From contig JAATVK010000222.1 of NCBI GenBank assembly GCA_014523485.1, positions 1-17,839 of the forward strand: DNA of 17,839 nt, written 5' to 3'. The DNA comes from Nitrososphaerales archaeon TH5894. Its GTDB lineage: Archaea; Thermoproteota; Nitrososphaeria; Nitrososphaerales; Nitrososphaeraceae. Below the pieces are notes generated by a model. That model had not been told where the DNA came from. It did not search any database and saw nothing but the letters and a program-made list of their open reading frames with translations. Both the position numbers and the translations under genes were made by a program. This document shows, one piece after another, positions 1 to 7,663 of this stretch. The number at the start of each line of letters is the position of its first letter. Position 1 is the stretch's first letter.

Positions 1-20
1 ATTTTTCGGCGCCGAAAAAT
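1..20. repeat. Perfect 20-bp palindrome beside parB
   Basis: ATTTTTCGGCGCCGAAAAAT is its own reverse complement over all 20 bases. It may extend past the left edge, which cannot be seen. The core CGGCGCCG is strikingly GC-rich for this region, and the hexamer GGCGCC was not seen elsewhere in the window. It lies 11 bases beyond the parB stop codon. ParB proteins bind palindromic parS sites usually found near their own genes, so a ParB-binding site is one reading. As RNA it could fold into an 8-bp stem with a GCGC loop, so a 3'-end hairpin for parB is the other. The symmetry is certain; the function is inferred. Confidence 0.6.
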
Positions 21-31
21 TTGCGGCAGAC

Positions 32-901
32 TCAGATCTTTTTCTTTTCTTTGTAAAGAATATCTATCTGGTTGTGTAGCATGTTCTTGTGCTGTAAAAG
101 GATTTCATATACCGTCCAATTATCTTCTACATCATTAATAACTGAAGCCAATTTGTTCATGGCAACTCTTATGGCAATAATAGCTTTATCAAAAGATTTT
201 TGTGTTTTTGCATCTATATCAATTATTTTTGTTTGAAAGTCTAATATATCATACGGGTTGTCAGAGCTTTTCATTTCAATCTTTAACTCACGCACTTGTC
301 TGGATGATAGTTTTCGTTTCTTTATCAATTCAGCTAGCTTTGATTGTTGTTCTTTTTCCTTTAACGGTAGCAGTTCATCTCCAATACTTACACTTAAACT
401 ACCTGTAGAAAGAGATTCAACAACATCTGGTGGTAGATCAAGCAATCTTATGCGTTTATCTACATAACTGATACTTTTTCCCAACCTAGCAGCTAACTCC
501 GATATTCCTCCCCACCCATAATTTTCGACATAGTCTTGGAATGCATTAGCTTCCTCTATGGGATTGAGATTCTTGGAATGAATATTTTCTATTAACGATA
601 CCTCGAATGCATCTTTATCCTCTAACTCTACAACCTGACAAAAAATCTTTCTCCAACCAAGCAGCTTACAAGCATTATACCTTCTAGTACCTGCAACAAT
701 TTCATATCCTCCATCTTCATTCATTCGAACAATAATAGGATGTAAAAGTCCCTTTTCCTTAATTGAATAGCACAATTCATTTAAATCCTCGCTCATATTT
801 CGTCGATAAGAATATTTGAATGGTTTTATTTGGGAAATGTCTATATTTTCTAAAAGACCTATTATACTATTTGAAGTGGAATGGATTTTTTGCATATCCA
901 T
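32..901 (-). CDS. parB: ParB/Spo0J-family partition protein
   Basis: A 289-residue ParB-family DNA-binding protein, expected to act with the ParA ATPase encoded just upstream in segregating or positioning DNA. The N-terminal nucleotide-binding (CTPase) region runs from about residue 18 to 125. It carries GTRRY (71-75), matching the family's GxRR box, and ENIHSKNLNPIEEA (105-118), matching the usual ENLQR..LNP.EEA motif. The HSK in place of QRE there is a visible departure. A helix-turn-helix follows at about 133-155 (ISELAARLGKS then YVDKRIRLL), with KorB-like sequence to about 210 and a Lys-rich C-terminal helix. Translation starts at ATG 901, and a second ATG lies two codons in. The gap from parA is 87 bases with no well-placed TATA box, so co-transcription with parA is likely. 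Chromosomal and plasmid-type roles cannot be separated from sequence. Confidence 0.9.
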   Translation of the reverse strand: MDMQKIHSTSNSIIGLLENIDISQIKPFKYSYRRNMSEDLNELCYSIKEKGLLHPIIVRMNEDGGYEIVAGTRRYNACKLLGWRKIFCQVVELEDKDAFEVSLIENIHSKNLNPIEEANAFQDYVENYGWGGISELAARLGKSISYVDKRIRLLDLPPDVVESLSTGSLSVSIGDELLPLKEKEQQSKLAELIKKRKLSSRQVRELKIEMKSSDNPYDILDFQTKIIDIDAKTQKSFDKAIIAIRVAMNKLASVINDVEDNWTVYEILLQHKNMLHNQIDILYKEKKKI

Positions 902-988
902 TAATTCTTTATAAAGTATTTAACCTTGTTGGCACTATGCTATGGTTTTTAGAAAAAATAAGATTATTTTCTATAATAATTTTAGTAT

Positions 989-1852
989 CTATTGTTGTTG
1001 ACTATAAGTTTCATTTGTTTCTAGTTTAGATGCAAGATTTGTAAGTTTGAGGGTAAAGGGATGCTCTGGATATTCTAGTCCAGTTAAAAATTCTTTTGTA
1101 CTAAATTGAATATCGCAGTAACAAGGTATTTCTGAAATTATATCTATATCTATTGTGCTTGATAAATCTCCAATGGAACTATAATGTCTTGAATTACCTC
1201 TTTTTTTTTCGGTAATATTAACAGGATTTTTTTGAAATTCTGGAATTGAACAGTAACCAGGCCCTCTATTTAACAATAAATAGCATAATGTTCCAAATTT
1301 AGTGAATGCACCATAAATCTCTTGAGCCATTTTTTTCGTACCTTCAATATCCAGGTCGCCCATTTTTAGAGTTAATATAACTATGTCTGATACAGCAAGG
1401 GTATTAATCGACCAGTACCTAATTCCTGGGCTAGTATCAATTATTACAAAGTCAGCATTTTTTTTAACAAATAGTTCTTCTCTCAAAAGGATAAAATTTC
1501 TAAGCAGTTGCATCTGCGAACTTTGTCTAGATACGTTACCCTCAAGCTTGTAAATTTCATCTTTACTAGAATTAGCAAATCCAACATTTAATGTTCCCTT
1601 TATATCACTTGAAATCTTTTTGGTAATATCAATACAAACATCATCAACTGAAGCATTTCCAAGAAGAAAATCGTTTATCCATTTTTTTGGTTCATGTATG
1701 TCAAAATAAGATCCAAGACTAGGAGCATAAACATCAAGATCCAGTAAATATACATTATATCCTTTCTTTGCTAATAATGCGCTAAAATTTGCTGAAATTG
1801 TTGTTTTACCGGTTCCTCCCTTATAGGAGTGAAAGGCTATACACTTTGTCAT
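989..1852 (-). CDS. parA: ParA/MinD-superfamily ATPase
   Basis: A 287-residue deviant Walker-A ATPase. KGGTGKTT (11-18) includes the signature lysine K11. LLDLDVYAPSL (36-46) is the switch I/Walker A' segment and resembles MinD/Mrp proteins more than plasmid ParA. FVIIDTSPG (135-143, D139) is the Walker B/switch II region. These ATPases dimerise on ATP, bind a surface (nucleoid or membrane) and are stimulated by a partner, here most likely the ParB encoded 87 bases downstream. I see no N-terminal helix-turn-helix and no clear amphipathic C-terminal membrane helix; the tail ends in Gln repeats. Translation starts at ATG 1852, with a TATA-like TTAATATAAG about 26 bases upstream, implying a leaderless transcript. 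The receiver gene ends 56 bases upstream. The superfamily is certain; parA rather than minD rests on the parB neighbour. Confidence 0.88.
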   Translation of the reverse strand: MTKCIAFHSYKGGTGKTTISANFSALLAKKGYNVYLLDLDVYAPSLGSYFDIHEPKKWINDFLLGNASVDDVCIDITKKISSDIKGTLNVGFANSSKDEIYKLEGNVSRQSSQMQLLRNFILLREELFVKKNADFVIIDTSPGIRYWSINTLAVSDIVILTLKMGDLDIEGTKKMAQEIYGAFTKFGTLCYLLLNRGPGYCSIPEFQKNPVNITEKKRGNSRHYSSIGDLSSTIDIDIISEIPCYCDIQFSTKEFLTGLEYPEHPFTLKLTNLASKLETNETYSQQQ

Positions 1853-1873
1853 CTTATCACAATTGTCCTTGTA

Positions 1874-1883
1874 CTTATATTAA
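1874..1883 (-). promoter_or_regulatory. TATA box for parA
   Basis: TTAATATAAG on the minus strand is centred about 26 bases upstream of the parA ATG, the normal archaeal distance from TATA box to transcription start. It predicts a leaderless message and suggests parA-parB can be expressed separately from the receiver gene. Confidence 0.5.
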
Positions 1884-1908
1884 CACAATTATCATAATAT
1901 CAATTTTT

Positions 1909-2277
1909 TTATTGAGGTAAAACTTTCTCTATATGTTTGATTAAATCGTCGATTGATATTGGTTTTTGTATAAAACATTTGTGATCCATGTTAGGGTATT
2001 CTTGAATTAAAGAATCATAATATGCTTTAAAAGAGGTTATAAAACAAACTTTCAAATTTTTATCGATCTTTTTTAGTTCCTGAACTAATTCAAAACCATT
2101 CATTCCTTCCATTCTAACATCTATAAGAGATAAATCAAAATAATTGCTCCTAAAATTTAGCAATGCCAACTGTGGGTCATTAAACGTCTCAACTGTAAAC
2201 CCTTGATTTTCTAATCCCATTTTGAAAGGAAGGGTTGTTCCTTGGTCATCATCAACTATTAGTATTCGTTTCTTCAT
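1909..2277 (-). CDS. Single-domain response regulator (receiver)
   Basis: A 122-residue stand-alone CheY-like receiver domain with no output domain. The acidic pocket is at 9-11 (DDD), the phospho-acceptor is D53 in LIDVRMEGMNG, the conserved Thr is T81 (CFITS) and the conserved Lys is K105 (IQKPIS). All residues needed for phosphotransfer are present, so it should accept phosphate from a histidine kinase and signal by protein-protein contact. The likely donor is the kinase 144 bases upstream on the same strand; parA follows 56 bases downstream. Translation starts at ATG 2277, with TTTTTATAT at 2312-2320, predicting a leader of about 11 bases. What it controls cannot be read from sequence, but the position between a kinase and a ParA ATPase is suggestive. 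Confidence 0.92.
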   Translation of the reverse strand: MKKRILIVDDDQGTTLPFKMGLENQGFTVETFNDPQLALLNFRSNYFDLSLIDVRMEGMNGFELVQELKKIDKNLKVCFITSFKAYYDSLIQEYPNMDHKCFIQKPISIDDLIKHIEKVLPQ

Positions 2278-2311
2278 GCTGCGAGTATAACAGAAAATAT
2301 TCCAGTCAATA

Positions 2312-2320
2312 TATAAAAAT
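2312..2320 (-). promoter_or_regulatory. TATA box for the receiver gene
   Basis: The minus strand reads TTTTTATAT, centred about 38 bases upstream of the receiver ATG. A start site 26 bases downstream leaves a leader of about 11 bases. The 144-base gap after the kinase gene also argues for a separate promoter. Confidence 0.45.
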
Positions 2321-2421
2321 ATTTATTTCCATAATAATAGAGGATTTAAAAAAACTACTAATAAATTTGTTAATATAGAAAATACAACAAATTAGAAAAA
2401 AAATCATTAATATAATTAACT

Positions 2422-3975
2422 TTATCTGGTTCTACTTGTTGTTGTTGTTGGTATTGTGAAGCTAAATGTCGCACCTTTATCTGTATTATTTTCGGCCCAG
2501 ATTTTGCCTCCATGATTTTCTACAATGTTTTTGCAAATAAACAATCCAAGGCCTGTACCCATTTTTGTACCTTTAGTAAATTTAGAAAATAGTTTTTGTT
2601 TTATGTTCTCTTGGATTCCCATACCTTTATCTATAATTTGAACAAGCGCAACGGTATCATTATCAGTATTATTAAGATTATTGTTACTATTGCCATTAAC
2701 ATTACTTCTTTTAATAGAGACCAAAATATCGCCCTCATCAGTATATTTAATTGCATTATTAATAAGATTGAGAAAAACCTGATTTAATCTAATTTTATCT
2801 CCATTAACATTGAGAGATTTTTCAGTACATTGAAGATCTATTTTGATTTTTTTATTATTAGTAATTTGATTTTTTACTTCTTTTATAACATCATTAGCGA
2901 GTCCAACTATGTCAAACTCTTGTAACTCTAATGAAAAAAGATTTTCATCTATTCGTGCTACATCTAAAAGATTATTTGTAAGGAAGTGTAATTTTTTTGC
3001 ATTGTTAATAATTATTCTTAGCAGCTCTTCCTGTTGTATTACATTCAAGCTTTTATTAGAAAGCATTACCTCCGCTAAGCCTAAAATTGGTTGAATAGGA
3101 TTACGTAATTCATGAGCAGCTATATTGAGAAACTGTCTTTGTGTTTCATTCTTATATTTCAGTTGATCATAAAGTTCTTCTGCTTTTTTATAAATATCTG
3201 CTTGTTTCCACAAACTCTCAAAAATAGAAACATAATATAATACAGTTGACTTGCTATTTGAAAAAGTAGATAATCCCATCGCCTCTATAGAGTTATCCAC
3301 ATCATCATTTACTAATTCTACCGCCATAGAATAACTCCTATCTACCACAACAATTGTAACTTTTAGGTGAAGCGGTTCTGCTAAAAACTTTACCTCTATA
3401 TTCGAGAATTTCTTCAGGTCATTTACTAAACCACTTATTTTTTTATCAAAAGGTGTAAGAACTCTGATTTTAATATCCTTATGTGCTTGAACTAAATCTC
3501 TTGTAATATTGAAACCATTTGCGTTTACAAATCGTCTATAAAGGGCATTAGCAGACGAAAATAATAACAATATTTCATTTGTTGCAGACTCAATTAGTTG
3601 GTTACCTCGGTTTAAAGCCTCTTCAGGATTATCAATGACTCGTATGTCTGGTTTGTTTGATTCTTGGTGAATTTCATTAATTTCTTCTACTGTTGGAATT
3701 GTTTTATCCCAAAATGGATCAGAAATAAATTGAGTGGTACCCATAAAGTTTTTGAGGTTTTTACCATAGGCGTGATTTAACCTCTTAAACATAATAACAC
3801 ATTGAGGATTATCAAAATGGTATTGTGCTCCAGCGATCTCCTCAATTATAATATCACTAGATTCATTAGCAAATAATTTTTTCCCACATAAAGAGCATTT
3901 TAAAATAACTTCTTTTGCTTCTACTTTTTCTTTATTTTTACTATGTACGGGAGTATTTTCATTTTGGGTATTCAA
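2422..3975 (-). CDS. Soluble histidine kinase with zinc-finger N-terminus
   Basis: A 517-residue sensor kinase with no membrane segment. Residues 27-70 form a C-x2-C ... H53 ... C58 finger (KCSLCGKKL, then YHFDNPQC and a FKRL..AYG tail) resembling TRASH/MYM metal-binding fingers. Residues 112-255 resemble the PLD-like module found at the C-terminus of TrmB regulators. The HisKA domain has phospho-acceptor H288 in AAHELRNP. The ATPase domain has an N box (NLINNAIKYT, 403-412), G1 (DKGMG, 449-453), F box near 463-466 and G2 (GTGLGLF, 473-479), so the kinase looks active. An Asn-rich stretch (about 423-440) lies between the N and G1 boxes. TTG 3975 is the first start after an in-frame stop and has a TATA-like ATATTATTAG about 22 bases upstream. 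The receiver gene just downstream is the likely partner. The input signal is unknown; a metal or redox cue is inferred from the finger. Confidence 0.88.
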   Translation of the reverse strand: MNTQNENTPVHSKNKEKVEAKEVILKCSLCGKKLFANESSDIIIEEIAGAQYHFDNPQCVIMFKRLNHAYGKNLKNFMGTTQFISDPFWDKTIPTVEEINEIHQESNKPDIRVIDNPEEALNRGNQLIESATNEILLLFSSANALYRRFVNANGFNITRDLVQAHKDIKIRVLTPFDKKISGLVNDLKKFSNIEVKFLAEPLHLKVTIVVVDRSYSMAVELVNDDVDNSIEAMGLSTFSNSKSTVLYYVSIFESLWKQADIYKKAEELYDQLKYKNETQRQFLNIAAHELRNPIQPILGLAEVMLSNKSLNVIQQEELLRIIINNAKKLHFLTNNLLDVARIDENLFSLELQEFDIVGLANDVIKEVKNQITNNKKIKIDLQCTEKSLNVNGDKIRLNQVFLNLINNAIKYTDEGDILVSIKRSNVNGNSNNNLNNTDNDTVALVQIIDKGMGIQENIKQKLFSKFTKGTKMGTGLGLFICKNIVENHGGKIWAENNTDKGATFSFTIPTTTTSRTR

Positions 3976-4514
3976 TCTTCGAGATATGAACTAATAATAT
4001 TTTCTATGTTTTAAAGTATTCGCAAAAGGTAGTAGATGAGCTATTAAATTAATAGACATTTCTATCTGGAACATAGTGCTTCAAGTTCAAAACTTTCGCC
4101 ATAAACACTAGAAAGCCTCTTAAACAAAAGAGAACAATCTTTTGTGTCAAAAGTATATTCATAATGTGAATTATTTACCATCTTACTATAAGTAACATGT
4201 GTATCTTTTTTTATAACTTTACCACATAAAATACAAGTTTTCAGGATATTATAGTATTTTTTTTAAAGAATATAAAGTATATGGTTATATTCACATCATT
4301 TTTAGCTAAAAATTTTATATATCTAATTGGCTACTTAAAAAAAGCAAAGAAGAAGTTTAGATCCTTTTACTAAAACATTCGTATAAACATATCTTAATTC
4401 TTTATATTAATAATTATTTAATTTTATTTTTAGAACGGGGAAATTTAAAAAGGATAAATCTCAATTGTATAATTGCATAAAAGTAAATTATATTAAAATG
4501 ATGATGCAATAAAA
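3976..4514. other. 539-base intergenic region
   Basis: This AT-rich gap separates the kinase gene from the methyltransferase gene. It contains the kinase promoter next to 3975 and the start-less zinc-finger reading frame at 4062-4262. In 4263-4514 I see only AT-rich DNA with homopolymer runs and no RNA gene. Confidence 0.6.
4062..4262 (-). pseudogene. Orphan TRASH-like zinc finger, no usable start
   Basis: A 66-codon open frame reads C-I-L-C-G-K, then HYEYTFDTKDC, then LLFKRLSSVYG and a short tail to TAG. This matches the N-terminal finger of the adjacent kinase (C-S-L-C-G-K, YHFDNPQC, MFKRLNHAYG), with both Cys pairs and the spacing near-conserved. No ATG, GTG or TTG lies between the upstream in-frame TAA (4263-4265) and the first Cys. 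One extra A in the upstream A8 run would join it to a GTG-led frame. It is either a frameshifted or 5'-truncated copy, or a small protein with an unusual start. The finger similarity is clear; the pseudogene status is inferred. Confidence 0.55.
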
Positions 4515-5360
4515 TTATATTTTAATTGCACTAACAATTCCATATTGTAAAATTTTCCTATTTAAACAGAACAATTCTAATGAATTCCTTTTTTTTTCTT
4601 CCAATATTTCTTTTTTCAATAAAGGATCTGTAACTGTTTCAATTAATTTGGATAATTTGATGATTCCTTTTTCATATGATTCTCTTATATTAGAACTAAT
4701 ATTATATTGTTTAATATTTCCGAATCCACTTAATTTCATAAGACTCTCAAAATTTTCAAAGGAACAAAGATTAATTGAAGATTCTTTATTAATACAATTC
4801 ATATAATATTTTTCCGTTAAAGAGTACGATTTATTAAAGAAATAGTCTGAAATTATTAACCGTTCTCCTTGTTTAAGAATTCTAGAAGCTTCTCTTAAAA
4901 AGAATAATTTGTTTATAATATAGCACGTACTTTCTATTGCAATAATAACATTAAAAAAATTATTGGGGAAATTTGTATTAATCATATTCATTGCTTCAAA
5001 TCTTATAATATTATCAACTTTATTTTGCTTTGAGAATTTACGAGCTAGCTTTATCTCCTTTTTAGCTAAGGAAATGCCAATAACTTTACAACCTTTTAAT
5101 TTTGCTAGCCAGATGGAACTACCTCCTACTCCACAACCTGCATCTAATACAAGATCATTTTGTCTTATTTTTGCTATTTCAAAAATAACCTCATTTAATC
5201 TTAATAATGATTCTTCGTGTGACTTTATAGAAGTATCATAATATCCCATATGAAGAGCAAGGTTATCATAGTTACCCCATATATCTAAATATAATTTATG
5301 GTAAAGATCATAAAACTTTTCTATTTGTTTACTTTGTTCAAAGCAATTAATTGTGTACAA
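4515..5360 (-). CDS. SAM-dependent class I methyltransferase
   Basis: A 281-residue Rossmann-fold methyltransferase. Motif I (VLDAGCGVGG, 71-80) is the S-adenosylmethionine glycine loop. Acidic and strand motifs follow (VIGISLAKKEI, 93-103; VIIAIESTCYI, 138-148; LIISDYF, 168-174). The LHMGYYD stretch (36-42) before motif I resembles small-molecule methyltransferases of the UbiE/tocopherol/cyclopropane-synthase type, so a lipid, quinone or small metabolite is likelier than DNA or RNA; the substrate is unknown. The only start 5' of the conserved region is TTG 5360, directly after an in-frame TAG. An ATG at 5380, better placed after a TATA-like TTATAATATTATAA, is out of frame. The true N-terminus may therefore be altered by a one-base indel. 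The EamA transporter gene is 120 bases upstream on the same strand. Confidence 0.85.
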   Translation of the reverse strand: MYTINCFEQSKQIEKFYDLYHKLYLDIWGNYDNLALHMGYYDTSIKSHEESLLRLNEVIFEIAKIRQNDLVLDAGCGVGGSSIWLAKLKGCKVIGISLAKKEIKLARKFSKQNKVDNIIRFEAMNMINTNFPNNFFNVIIAIESTCYIINKLFFLREASRILKQGERLIISDYFFNKSYSLTEKYYMNCINKESSINLCSFENFESLMKLSGFGNIKQYNISSNIRESYEKGIIKLSKLIETVTDPLLKKEILEEKKRNSLELFCLNRKILQYGIVSAIKI

Positions 5361-5480
5361 CTACTAACATTGTCTCCCATTGATATAACATCATCATCAA
5401 CAACAACAACAAACTTATAATATTATAAAAATTTGTTGGGTATATTCCCAATTCAAGTTGTACAACCATGAATGTAATAA

Positions 5481-6437
5481 TTAACTTGTATGTTTGGAAA
5501 AATAAAAATGCGTATGTATGATAATTATTCCAGTAATACCTAGTATTCCACCTATTAATGCTAAAAATATATTATCAGGCAGAGTATTTCTGATTCCAAT
5601 ATGAGTTAATAATATTTGAATCATTAATGTCAACAGGATTCTAGAGGATGCTATTGTAGATGTTAAGGAAGCTCCTATTCTTTTTATGCCTTCGACATAA
5701 CATATAGTACCAAGTAATGGTAACAGAGAAAATGTTATGAATATATACCAATAGGACATAAACAAATTGACAGACAATTCGGGAGTAAAGATAAGCATTA
5801 CTATAATTAAAATAAATCCTGATAATAGCAAACACATTCCTGAAATTTCTAATGGAGAATATTTTTTTGATAATCTAGCTAATAAAAATACTGCTAATGC
5901 AAAAGATATAGCAGAAATAATTGCCTCGATATCTCCAAATGAAATAGTAAAATTTAATAATTCAACTTCAATTATGGTAACATTTATAATTCCATTGTTA
6001 CCACTATTATGATCACTTAATAGTACAAGTATAAATCCTACAAATGCTATACAAATTCCTGATAATTGTTTTTTATTTAATTTTTCATGAAGGAAGATTC
6101 TTGCCAATAAGAGTACTGTTATAATTTCGATTGGTCCTGCCAATAGGCTTTCTTTTGATGCCCCAACTCTGCTTACTGCATCATACCATGTAAATATACC
6201 AACTGAAAGGAAAATAGAAGCCGGAATAAAATCTTTAATAGAAGAATAACATAGAGAGGTTTGTCTATTACTTACTAGATTTAAGATTAATAGTACCAGA
6301 ACACCTGATATAGCAATACTAAAAGCAGATATAGCTAATGGAGAAATTCCTAATAATAATGTAAGGTATTCAATTAGAATTGATTCAAATGATAAAATAA
6401 CTGCAAATAAAAAAACTATCCATGATTTCCTTATCAA
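5481..6437 (-). CDS. EamA/DMT-family transporter
   Basis: A 318-residue inner-membrane protein with about ten hydrophobic helices arranged as two EamA-type repeats (about 5-141 and 168-308), the length and layout usual for the drug/metabolite transporter superfamily. The repeat ends carry matching signatures: RVGASKESLLAGPIEI..LL followed by LHEKL (90-120), and RIGASLTSTIASSRILL (253-269). The superfamily exports or imports small metabolites such as amino acids, nucleobases and drugs; the substrate cannot be predicted. A soluble Asn- and Gly-containing loop (142-152) separates the halves. TTG 6437 is the first start after an in-frame TAA, and no internal ATG precedes the first helix. A weak TATA-like element about 30 bases upstream allows a very short leader. 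The methyltransferase gene follows downstream. Confidence 0.88.
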   Translation of the reverse strand: MIRKSWIVFLFAVILSFESILIEYLTLLLGISPLAISAFSIAISGVLVLLILNLVSNRQTSLCYSSIKDFIPASIFLSVGIFTWYDAVSRVGASKESLLAGPIEIITVLLLARIFLHEKLNKKQLSGICIAFVGFILVLLSDHNSGNNGIINVTIIEVELLNFTISFGDIEAIISAISFALAVFLLARLSKKYSPLEISGMCLLLSGFILIIVMLIFTPELSVNLFMSYWYIFITFSLLPLLGTICYVEGIKRIGASLTSTIASSRILLTLMIQILLTHIGIRNTLPDNIFLALIGGILGITGIIIIHTHFYFSKHTS

Positions 6438-6624
6438 TAGTAATTAGTATTGTAAAATTTGTCTAAAGATAAATCTTCCTTAATATCAAATAATAGCTCA
6501 AGAAAAATTTCTTGCATTTTTGCCTAAATAATTAGCTAATTGATTATAAATATTTTCTAAGGAAACAAAAAAATTATATAAATTTAATATAATCACGAAT
6601 ATTCTTGAAATTATTGAAGTTATA

Positions 6625-7530
6625 TCATTCATCCATGTTCATTTGTCCATCCATGTTCATTTGTCCATCCATGTTCATTTGTCCATCCATGTTCATTTTT
6701 ATTTGTAATCCAAATCCAGTCTGCAAAGATGGATGTATTTGTAAATGAACCAATTCCATTACCTCTGCTGGGGAACCTTTATTATTAATTAGATTAGATA
6801 GTTTCTCCAGATCTTTTTCTAGTTTTGAAATAGCATTTATAGATTGACTATTATTACTACTACTGCTAATGATAGCATTATCTGATGATGATTTGAGATG
6901 GTTTTCGAATATGTCGTTAACTTCAACTAATAATGCCTTGGCTGTTTCATAATCAGCATAATTATATATCAAATTATTTGTTGAGAAGAGTTTAGATTGT
7001 TCTGATGCAGTTTCTTCATTATTATTATTTGAACTATTTGATGAGAGATTTGTAGAATTAGATTGTTTTGCTAGTTTTTTCAACTCATCTAAGAGGACTA
7101 AATTAGACATATTTGTAAGATCTGTATCTATTGCTAATGCATCAGCATATCCTCTTAATACTTCATCTAAAAGGTCAGCAACAACTAATGCATAGGTAGT
7201 TGAATTAGAAGATGAAACTTCTTTGTTATATCTTTTAATAAAATCACTATCTTCCACAATGTCATCGTCAGCATAATAAATATCATAGACTAATCTTGCG
7301 GCATTATCAGAATGGTCCATGGATAAAGTAATATTTAGAGGATAGTTTTTCTCTGCAAGTTCTAACTCTATTTTAGTTCGTTTATCTAAACCGAGAAAAT
7401 AAGATGAATCATCAGAATTAAAACTATGAGCAAAAACACGTGATAGCTGATCAACCATAGAAAATGAAATAACAAAAATGGCTATGGTAACTATTGAAGT
7501 AAAATTTAGAACAATATTTTTTTTTGTCAA
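6625..7530 (-). CDS. Secreted protein with Met-rich repeat tail
   Basis: A 301-residue protein of no recognised family. Residues 1-34 form a signal peptide: Lys at 3-4, a hydrophobic core at 9-25, and a V-F-A site suggesting cleavage after A34. The mature region is acidic and helical, with Ser/Asn-rich linkers (157-172, 214-228) holding many N-x-S/T sequons, as in glycosylated archaeal surface proteins. Residues 279-300 are tandem MNMDGQ units giving four M-x-M motifs. Clustered M-x-M can bind Cu(I), so a copper-binding tail is possible but inferred. The preceding TGFGLQIKM segment and MELVHLQIHP may be part of the same surface. TTG 7530 has a TATA-like TTTTTATTAG about 27 bases upstream, predicting a leaderless message. 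Confidence 0.75.
   Translation of the reverse strand: MTKKNIVLNFTSIVTIAIFVISFSMVDQLSRVFAHSFNSDDSSYFLGLDKRTKIELELAEKNYPLNITLSMDHSDNAARLVYDIYYADDDIVEDSDFIKRYNKEVSSSNSTTYALVVADLLDEVLRGYADALAIDTDLTNMSNLVLLDELKKLAKQSNSTNLSSNSSNNNNEETASEQSKLFSTNNLIYNYADYETAKALLVEVNDIFENHLKSSSDNAIISSSSNNSQSINAISKLEKDLEKLSNLINNKGSPAEVMELVHLQIHPSLQTGFGLQIKMNMDGQMNMDGQMNMDGQMNMDE
6631..6702 (-). repeat. 18-bp tandem repeat, four units
   Basis: The plus strand carries ATCCATGTTCATTTGTCC three times in exact tandem, then a fourth unit diverging after base 14. The repeats encode the MNMDGQ units at the C-terminus of the secreted protein. Because the unit is a multiple of three, copy-number slippage would lengthen or shorten the Met-rich tail in frame. 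Confidence 0.95.
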
Positions 7531-7635
7531 TGCAATAATAAAAGTGGATATTCTAATAAAAAAGTTATGAAAGTATTTTCTATCTCATTCATGACTTAGT
7601 TAATTCAGGTATTATAACAACATTCATAAAATTGA

Positions 7636-7643
7636 TTTTATAA
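7636..7643 (+). promoter_or_regulatory. TATA box for the tautomerase gene
   Basis: TTTTATAA is centred about 25 bases upstream of ATG 7664. It predicts transcription starting at or next to the start codon (leaderless) and supports choosing this start over the in-frame ATG at 7649. Confidence 0.55.
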
Positions 7644-7663
7644 GGTTTTTGATAACTATTAAA

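Noticed and set aside
5415..5428. TTATAATATTATAA, a 14-bp AT palindrome upstream of the methyltransferase
   Set aside because: It probably serves as a TATA region; AT-only palindromes of this length are expected by chance in this composition, so no operator is claimed.
7649..7663. In-frame upstream ATG giving a 67-residue tautomerase
   Set aside because: It would bury the catalytic N-terminal proline and does not fit the TATA box distance as well as ATG 7664.
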